64,000 nt of DNA. It comes from Hyperoodon ampullatus. Lineage: Eukaryota; Chordata; Mammalia; Artiodactyla; Ziphiidae. The notes below the pieces were generated by a model. The model worked only from the letters and a program-made list of their open reading frames with translations, was not told the origin of the DNA and did no database searches. How positions within the stretch are numbered: position 1 is the stretch's first letter; each line of letters opens with the position of its first letter. Where the stretch lies: contig OX457071.1 of NCBI GenBank assembly GCA_949752795.1, positions 75,605,983-75,669,982 on the forward strand, in the 5' to 3' direction. Below are positions 57,121 to 64,000 of this stretch, one piece after another. The translations under genes were made by a program, and so were the position numbers.

Positions 57121-59943
57121 AGTTCATTTCTTAAACTGATTAATAGGCCTGTGGTTGATAAATTGGTCATTCTGCAGAATATAGGAATATCTTCTTGGTA
57201 TGTAGAACGTACCCTACACGTTAAAAGGCTGTTTGGGCTGCCGTGTATGGGGTAGAGAGGGGTTGGGGGACCAGCTGGAAAGTTATTCCCGCGTCGGGAC
57301 AGCGCTGCTGGCAGCCCTGGCGGGGGTGGGGGGGTCAGGCGGGTTTGGGGACCGTGTGGAAGGTGGGGAGCCTGGCGGGGCCGGGGCGGGAAGCTGGGTT
57401 CAGGGCGACTGCCAGGTTCTAACGTGAGATGGACGGGAGGCTTCTCGAGCCCCCCGAGACCAGAGGAGGGGCAGTTTTCCCCTCAACTCATCTCCAGAGA
57501 TTGTTTTTCTCCAATGAATCATTTTATTTCCTCAATTAAACAATGAGAAAAGGAAAATGTAATTTATACGACAGCCTACAGCACCTTACGGCTTTCCGAT
57601 GCATCGTGCAGCTGGTACAGAGGGTACGCTGGGTACTGGTTATCATTTCCAGAGGCAGGCTTCTCCCCGGAAGGGTGGGTGAGGAAAAGAGGCGCCTTCG
57701 TTTTCATCGGGCCCTTGCTGGGCTGTGCCCTCACCTGGGCCAGCATCCCTGGGGGCTGAGCACCCCTCAGGCGCAGCTCGCTGACACTGTGAGGTTAGGT
57801 ACAGGAGGAAGAGGCGGCTGGGCGGGCAGAGGAGGGTCAGAGGCCCGGGAGCCCACAGACCCCCTTGGTGCTGGTGCTCCCGCGGCCCCCGGGGGTGGGA
57901 AAGGGTGGCGTCAGTGAAACAGCAAGACGGGAGGGGCGCAGACGGGAAGGCTTTAGTCTGAGGTGAGGATGCTGTTGGTTCCATGGGTCTGAAGGCCAGG
58001 AAGCAGATCCTGGCGGGAGCCGTGTAGATTTGGGAGGCGTTCACCTACAGAGAGGATGCTGTGAGCTATGGAGGGGGACAGCGCCCCTGAGCGGGGGACC
58101 TGCAACAGGCGGCACACCCGGGTCAGCCGGTGTCGGTGGGGAAGATCTTCTGATTGAAATAGCTTTTTCTCAAATACCAGCAAAAACTGAAAATTTAAAC
58201 GTATTTCCTGTTTCTACCACTACTACAGTATAACGCTGTGCCCTTTTCTATTAATTTAGGGTTACATTGTGCCGCGTGGCTTGGGCCATCAGTTGTAGGA
58301 CATTTATCGTGGATGTGTGTTGTGAGTTCCCAAAGAACAGACTGATAAACTTTCATCAGACAGCTCACATGTGACCTGAGGGCTTCCCGTCTTGAGACTG
58401 CTCAAGGTTTCCAGCAGATTCTTAAGCTGGTGTTGCCGCTGTCATGATGATACGTGCAAGGACAGTGGCCGCTAGTTAACCAGTTGGGAGTTGGAGTGCA
58501 GTCAGGGGTGACCCGGTCGTTTGTCCAGTGTGCTCACCCCGGTCAACGTTCATTCACGCGCCGCCCCTGACCCCGGAGGGCTGAGCCTGCAGAGGGGAGG
58601 GAGCGGGAGAGGCTGGGGGCAGCCTGGCCGTGTGCGCTTGCCTTGTGTTACCCTTTGGTTGGTTTTTCAAGAGTCTCAAAAAGAAAAAAGGTAACAAAAA
58701 CACTCGCCACGAGAGGACGTCATTTGTCCCCACGGTTGGGGTGCGCCACCGCTAGAGGATATTTTCTCTCCTGCTCACTGAAGAACTTCTTTCTTCAGAA
58801 TATGTATGTGAGTGTGTATAGAGATCCGTGCAGATACCTGACATGTGCATTCAAGCACATGAAGAATTACAGTTTTATAGCTTTAATTTTGAATGTATAT
58901 TTCAAAGCTCTTCATAGGAGATGTCACAAGTTCAGTTCATAATAAAATTGTATCAACTTATTGACTTTATGTGGCGTCAAGCATTAATGAGTTTATTTTA
59001 AAAGCTCTAATTTTAGATTAACTGATAAAACACTAAGATAAGGAAATATTATCAAATGATTTCTACTATCTAGATTAAAATGGCAATCAGATGTTTTCTT
59101 ACTAGTTATTTTTAAAGAAACCCTGGTGAGAGAAAGCTTTGATCACGTGGGAGCCTTTGTATAGAAATCCGAGGTCTGCTTTTGACCTTTGGCTATTCTT
59201 ACCTCACACTTGCTCAGATGTTGGTTCAGAGAATGGCATAAAGGTCTCTTTTTTTCAACGTGTATAAGAAAAAATACTGTCTATGAAACAGTAGAACTAG
59301 ACCCCATGGTGGTTAAAAGTTCATCATTTTCTCTCCAGAGAATTCAACTTATTTGGTAGAAATTCTCATTTCTCCTATTTAGCTCTTTTTCCCCCTGGGG
59401 AAGAAGTTACATTTCCTCCTATTCTTATGCCCTGGCTCTTGTACAAATGAAAAAAGTCTCCTGGGAGGTAAAGGCATGCCCAGGTGGCACAGTTTGGAGT
59501 ATCTGATGTTGCTAAGCAAATGTTAGATTAAACAAAACAATATTTATTTTTTTCTCTATCTTAAATACAAAGACCATATGGCACATATCTAGAAAAACCT
59601 AAGTGGTTAATTGCATGTTAAATTCCTTTCCTCTTTGGCTGCATAAACAACTGAGAAAATATTTACCTTCTCTGTCATGCTAGATTTATTTATGACTTTG
59701 TAACTAAAACACAGAAGTGTTATAAATTGAAACTTTAATCTCACAATTGACTCACTTTCTAAAAATTTATATGGTTTCAGTTTGTGGGACAGCTGCAACT
59801 CTAGATTTCACTGATTTAAAACATGAGGAAATTATGTGACTACCCGGTTGTTTTTATAATGTAGTCCTTTGAGCCAAGTCACCGACTTTCATTTTCATCT
59901 TGGTTTTCATGAATAATGCTATGCTTTTTTTTTTTTGCCTGCA

Positions 59944-59976
59944 AATTCACATAGAATTCACATAGAATTCACATAG
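59944..59976 (+). repeat. 11-bp unit in three perfect tandem copies
   Basis: aattcacatag repeated three times without mismatch, directly after a ten-base T run at about 59928-59937. Confidence 0.95.
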
Positions 59977-60769
59977 GCTAGATAAAATGAAATTTAAAAA
60001 TCCAGGATATTCATTTGTTCTTTACCAGGTAGACTTTGCATTTTAAATAATACACGTGTGTCTTGTAGATTTGATGCTGTTTACATTTCCAGAAGCTTCC
60101 GCCCTAGTGATCGTCTGAGTGAGTCATGTTCTTGTCCATGGTGAGCGTGGGCAGGATGCAGGGAGCTCGGGGCCCAGAGGGCTTGTCCTGGTGTCTTTTT
60201 ATACCTGTGCCCCTGGGACTCTGGGGGCAGCACCAGCCCCCTGTAAGAGGCCTCCGGTTGAGTGATGCTCATCTTACATTTTAACTGTGTTTGAGTCATG
60301 CATGCATGTGACCAAAAATCAGAAGGCGTGAAAGGGTTTGCAGCTGGTCTCCCTCCCACTCTGGCCCCGTCCCCTGGGACACCGTGTCCCGTTGTTCTCT
60401 CACACGCACCTGAAGATGGAACCAGCTCCCACAGACACAGAGATGTGTCTCATCTGCCTCTGCTCCGGGTGGGCAGTTAGTGAGCAGCCCTTGTCTCTGC
60501 AGCGAGACCTTTTCTCAGTGCGCCCTGGAAACCCTTCGGGGGTGGGCCTTCCCGCCGCGGTCCTGTGGGTCCTGCACTCTGGCCTCAGGCTGCGGCGCGC
60601 CCCCTGCCCGGAGCCCGCTTCTCTTCTCCACACTCACCTCCCCGGAAGGGCCGCTTCTCCAGGCCCCGTCCTTCCTCTGTCGCACAGGCTCACAGAAAGC
60701 AGGTCTGCCCTCCCTGTCCTTCAGCCCACGTTCTCATTTCTTGATGTCATTTGACTAATTCCTGTCGTC

Positions 60770-60880
60770 CCAAATGGAGTGAAATTCCCTAAGAGCAAGG
60801 CCCATTCTCATTTATTCACCGCTTCTCCAGGGCCCCGCACGGTATGCAAGGTACACGCCCAGCAAATATTTATTGAAGAT
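60770..60880 (+). mobile_element. L2 LINE 3' end
   Basis: gagtgaaattccctaagagc, aaggcccattctcatttatt and acgcccagcaaatatttatt match the L2 3' UTR. Confidence 0.6.
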
Positions 60881-61060
60881 TTTTCTAACCTTTTTATTGG
60901 ACATAACTTACATACAGTGTACAAATCCTGATGTACAGCTCCATGAATTTTTATATACGTACAGACGTTTGTAACCACCACCCAGGTCAGGAGACCAGCA
61001 TTTCCAGGACCTCAGGAGGCACTGACCCCTCAGTCATGCACCTTCCCCCACGAGGTAACC
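60881..61060 (-). mobile_element. Old L1M-like 3' fragment
   Basis: tttttattggacataactta, catacagtgtacaaatcctg, tgaatttttatatacgtaca and ccaccacccaggtcaggaga resemble a widespread L1M 3' UTR segment. Confidence 0.5.
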
Positions 61061-61129
61061 CCTAGGATCTGCCTGTTTGAGCCCCGTGCAAGGGCTGTCG
61101 TGTGGTTTGTACTCTTGGGTCCTTGGTGA

Positions 61130-62770
61130 CCCAGGTGAGCACAGTCCCGGTAGAGCCGTGGGAGTGAAGGCCCAGTGAGTGCGGGTCAGGACAGGACGGA
61201 GGGCAGGGACTTGGGGACGCTCGGGTGGTTTCCTGCGGGGGGAGAGGAACGGGGCTTGGAGGGGGCGTGGGGCGGAGAGGCTGTTTCTCTGTTGGGTTTC
61301 ATTTTGGTTTTTAAGGAGAGAAATGACCCGCAGAGGCTGGTGGGAAGGATCTGCAGAGACTGACAAGTAACGCTGCCTGAGAGTGATGGGGACGTAGCCG
61401 GGGGTGGGTCTTCCACAGACGCGAAGGGTCAGCCTCGCCGGCGCACGCGGGGCACGCGGGGCACGCGGGAAGAGGCCCGGGCCCGGAGGGGCCGTGGTGG
61501 ACGTTCCCTTCGGGCTGCTTTGTTCTGTGGTTCAGGACCCGGGCCTTAGGGAGTGAGTGGGGACATGGCGCTGTTAGCTCCCGAGACGGCGTTAGGGGCC
61601 CGGGGCCCACGGGAGGCAGGCGAGGCCCGCCGGGCCACGGCAGGGCCGTGGGGGCTCAGGCGCTGAGCTCTGGCCAGAGCTGTGGCTCTGCCACGTGGGT
61701 CCGGTGGCACGGGAGGAGGTGGTGGCCTTGTGCAGAGCTGTCCTGATGACCCACCGTGGGCTTGCCGGGCAGAGAGAACATGAGTCCCGGGGTGGCGGGC
61801 TCAGCGGGTCCCGAGTCCCGGCGGGGTCTGGGACCCGCTCCTAGAGTGAGGGAAGGGCCTCGGAGACAGCGATGGCGCAGGCGTAACCGTGGGCGCGAGA
61901 CGAGTTGGGGCCGAGGACGGCGTCCCCCAAGGAGAGGAAGAAGGCCAGGGCGCCGTGAGCTTCCTGTCGCTGCCGTCACAAGTCTCTGCCCATTTAGTGG
62001 CTTAAAGCGGCACAGGCGTTTCTCCTCTCACGGTTCTGGAGGTCAGGAGGCCGAAACGAGCCGTGGGCTGAAGTCACTGTGCCGGCAGCCGGCCCCTCGG
62101 GGGCTCGGGGAGGCTCGCTCCTGCACGGCCGCTCCTGGAGGCCGCACGGCTCCACCCTTGACCTGCCTGCTTCCCTCCTGCAGGGACGCGGGCGGTGGCG
62201 TTCGGGGGCCACCCACGTAACCCGGGTGCTCCCGCAGCGTCCTGTGAGGGGCAGGTTCTGAGGCCGGGGGAGGGGCGTTTAAGGACTCGCTGTGCGGTCG
62301 CCGGCGTCCTCAGAACTGCGACAGGAGCAGCCTTGGCGAGAGCGAAGATGAGCAAGGGGTGGCCGCAGCCGCGGGAGCGGGGAGCTGGGCGGCACCGGGG
62401 CCTCCCGTCCAGGCCGGGGGCCCGGGGTCGGGGCCGAGATCGCGGGGAGAGCCAGGTTCCTGTTGCAGCAGAAGAGTGGAGGGGCCGTCAAGCGGGCAGG
62501 TGGAAATGCAGGCGGTTAGGCTTCCGAGAGCGCAGTGGAGAGTGGGCGGGAGAGAGGGGAGGGCGGGGAGTGGGACCCACGGGGGGGGGGTCATGTGGCC
62601 CCCGGAGCCGGCAGGGCGGTGGTGGTGGCGGAGCAGGAAGCGCTGTGGACGCAGAGAGCTGTGTGCGCCCGCCCGGCTGCTCTGTCCTCACAGTAGGTTC
62701 CGCGGTGGGATTGCTGCGCTGCAAGTCACGCACAGTTTATTTCCCGCACGCGTGCAAAGCTGAAGTCCAG
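61130..62770. other. GC-rich, CpG-dense block
   Basis: High G+C with frequent CpG throughout, including a short tandem gcacgcgggg array at 61441-61468 and an 11-base G run near 62581-62591. Long open frames on both strands (for example 61756-62220 and 62195-62785) overlap each other in several frames and have arginine/glycine/proline-rich low-complexity products, which fits composition rather than coding. Part of it (61955-62230) resembles an old repeat. Confidence 0.55.
61955..62230 (+). mobile_element. Old interspersed repeat, family uncertain
   Basis: Reads cttcctgtcgctgccgtcac, tagtggcttaaagcggcaca and cacggttctggaggtcagga. This is a common mammalian repeat with the 'agtggcttaaaacaacac..acagttctggaggtcagaag' pattern that I recognise but cannot name with certainty. 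Confidence 0.5.
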
Positions 62771-62839
62771 ATAGCGTTCCCCTGACAGTTTGATAGGCCA
62801 GAAATGCTGTAACTTATTTTTACTTGTAATTCTTTTATT

Positions 62840-63740
62840 ACCAGTAAAACCAACATCTTCCCCTATGACATTTTTCCATCTGTATGGAAGTTAGGGGGTG
62901 AATTGCCTATTTTTGTCATTTTCCCATATTTAGGTTGATCTTTTTGTTACTGATTTTTATAGGAATGTTAACCTTTTATCTTTTTTGTTGTAAGTATTTC
63001 CTACATCTTGTTATTCAGCTTTCAACTTCGTTTGTAATGTTTTTTTTCTTTTACCTTTCAGAAGGTTTTATTGTCAGTTTGCTTGATGGTGGTGATTGTT
63101 GTTTTTAGTTAAATCAGGCTTTTCTCTGAGTTTCCTGTCACGCTTAAAAATAACTTGCTAGCCTGAGAATATTTAAATTTTTGCCAATGATTTCTTCTAG
63201 ACTCTTGTGGTTTTATTTTTTACTTTTAAATCTTTGATTATTTAAGCTTCTAGTGGTGTAAGGTATGAGATTCGGAACCAGCTTTACTTTTTCTAATTGG
63301 TTTTTGAAAAACCCACTTTCCCCACTGGTTTGAAAAGGCCTCCTTTATGAGATGCTGAGTTTCGTACACAAGATTTGTGTCTGAGCTTCCGTTTCAGGGC
63401 TCTTGCTGAGAGGCTGGATAATCATTTGTGAAGTTTTTTGTTGATTATCAGTTGTTTTTTTTTTGTTTTTGTTTTTTTTACACAGTTGCCTTACTCTGTT
63501 ATGGATCTGCTTGTTCCTATAACACCATTTTATATTTACTGGTCTTCTTAGAAGTGCCTCATACATCTTGTTAAATGTATTCCTGTTGTATGACTGTTTT
63601 TTTTTTTTTTTTTGCTGTTTTGAATGGGTCTGTTAGTCTCTCTTTCCCACTTCCTCTGGCTGTTTATCATTGGCACATGGAAAGTTATTTATTTTAGTTT
63701 GTTGATTTTGTGGCTGGCATTCTTAACACCGACTGCTTTG
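62840..63740 (-). mobile_element. Old antisense L1 fragment
   Basis: Antisense ORF2-like text: agaaggttttattgtcagtt, ctagtggtgtaaggtatgag, ttcggaaccagctttacttt and cctataacaccattttatat. Highly diverged. Confidence 0.5.
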
Positions 63741-63778
63741 ACACACATTCACTGGATTTTGGAGGTTTTCCAGGTACC

Positions 63779-63795
63779 GCTCTCTCTCTCTCTCT
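63779..63795 (+). repeat. (CT)n microsatellite
   Basis: Pure CT dinucleotide run near the window end. Confidence 0.9.
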
Positions 63796-64000
63796 AAATG
63801 TGTAATTACATGGATCGATGAAACCTCACAACATGTATAAATAATGTTCTGCTGCCCCTTTTCAGTATTTCTGTGACCCTGGTGTCCTTCACTGGTCCAG
63901 TGGCTTGAACTTTCACAATCGCACCAAGTAATACTAGGGGCGTGGAGCATCCTGGTTGTGTTCACGGTCTCAGTGGCATATTTCTGGTTGGATCGGTGAT

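Larger units (their letters stand above)
51878..64000 (+). other. MIPEP: MIPEP intron, 5' 12.1 kb, continuing beyond the window
   Basis: No exon encoding the expected AWQLRFSHLVGYG continuation was found on the + strand, so this intron is longer than 12.1 kb. It contains a MIR, a SINE, an L1 nested in an older L1, a short triplicated repeat, a GC-rich block (61130-62770) and old antisense L1. 52500-53580, 57130-59940 and 60000-60770 show no confidently recognised element, though 57220-58150 is GC-rich. Confidence 0.85.

Noticed and set aside
61756..62785. Open frames of 154 and 196 codons on the plus strand
   Set aside because: Composition-driven in a GC-rich block, overlapping several other frames, and partly over an old interspersed repeat. 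No recognisable domain.
51878..64000. Search for the next MIPEP exon (AWQLRFSHLVGYG)
   Set aside because: No matching reading frame found on the plus strand; it presumably lies beyond the window.

Overview
This is nuclear DNA from a mammal, almost certainly a cetacean (whale or dolphin). Many short interspersed elements are of the tRNA-Glu-derived CHR family, which is known from cetaceans, hippos and ruminants. I see none of the BovB LINE or Bov-tA/Art2 material that normally fills ruminant introns. L1 copies, both old and fairly young, are abundant. Species and family are inference.

The window lies inside one protein-coding gene on the + strand: MIPEP, the mitochondrial intermediate peptidase (M3 family zinc metallopeptidase). 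Seven consecutive coding exons are present (714-766, 18216-18369, 19898-19975, 21749-21953, 23117-23226, 49096-49170, 51758-51877). They total 795 nt, or 265 codons, joined with consistent phases, no stop codons and GT/AG splice sites. Against the 713-residue human enzyme as I recall it, they cover about residues 352-616, including the catalytic HEMGH motif and the third zinc ligand. The first exons lie upstream of the window, and the last ~97 codons and the 3' UTR lie downstream. I see no second convincing protein gene.

The rest, over 98 percent, is intron. 767-18215 (17.4 kb) holds CHR SINEs, a ~1.5 kb C-rich/G-rich minisatellite (8556-10044), a palindromic mariner-type element inside a MIR, and an old antisense L1 with younger insertions. 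The four exons from 18216 to 23226 are fairly close together. 23227-49095 (25.9 kb) holds a CpG-rich block (about 24280-25470), a long stretch of degraded antisense L1 (26.6-32.3 kb), a nearly full-length antisense L1 (36479-42350) with broken ORFs, and two places where SINEs inserted one after another at the same target site. 51878-64000 holds an L1 nested in an older L1 and a second GC-rich block (61.1-62.8 kb).

I found no new defence, biosynthetic or regulatory system. The points most worth checking are the G-quadruplex-prone minisatellite, the two miRNA-like mariner hairpins on the transcribed strand, the serial same-site SINE insertions, the intronic CpG-rich block with an unassigned reading frame, and the antisense L1 whose 5' end faces the downstream MIPEP exons.
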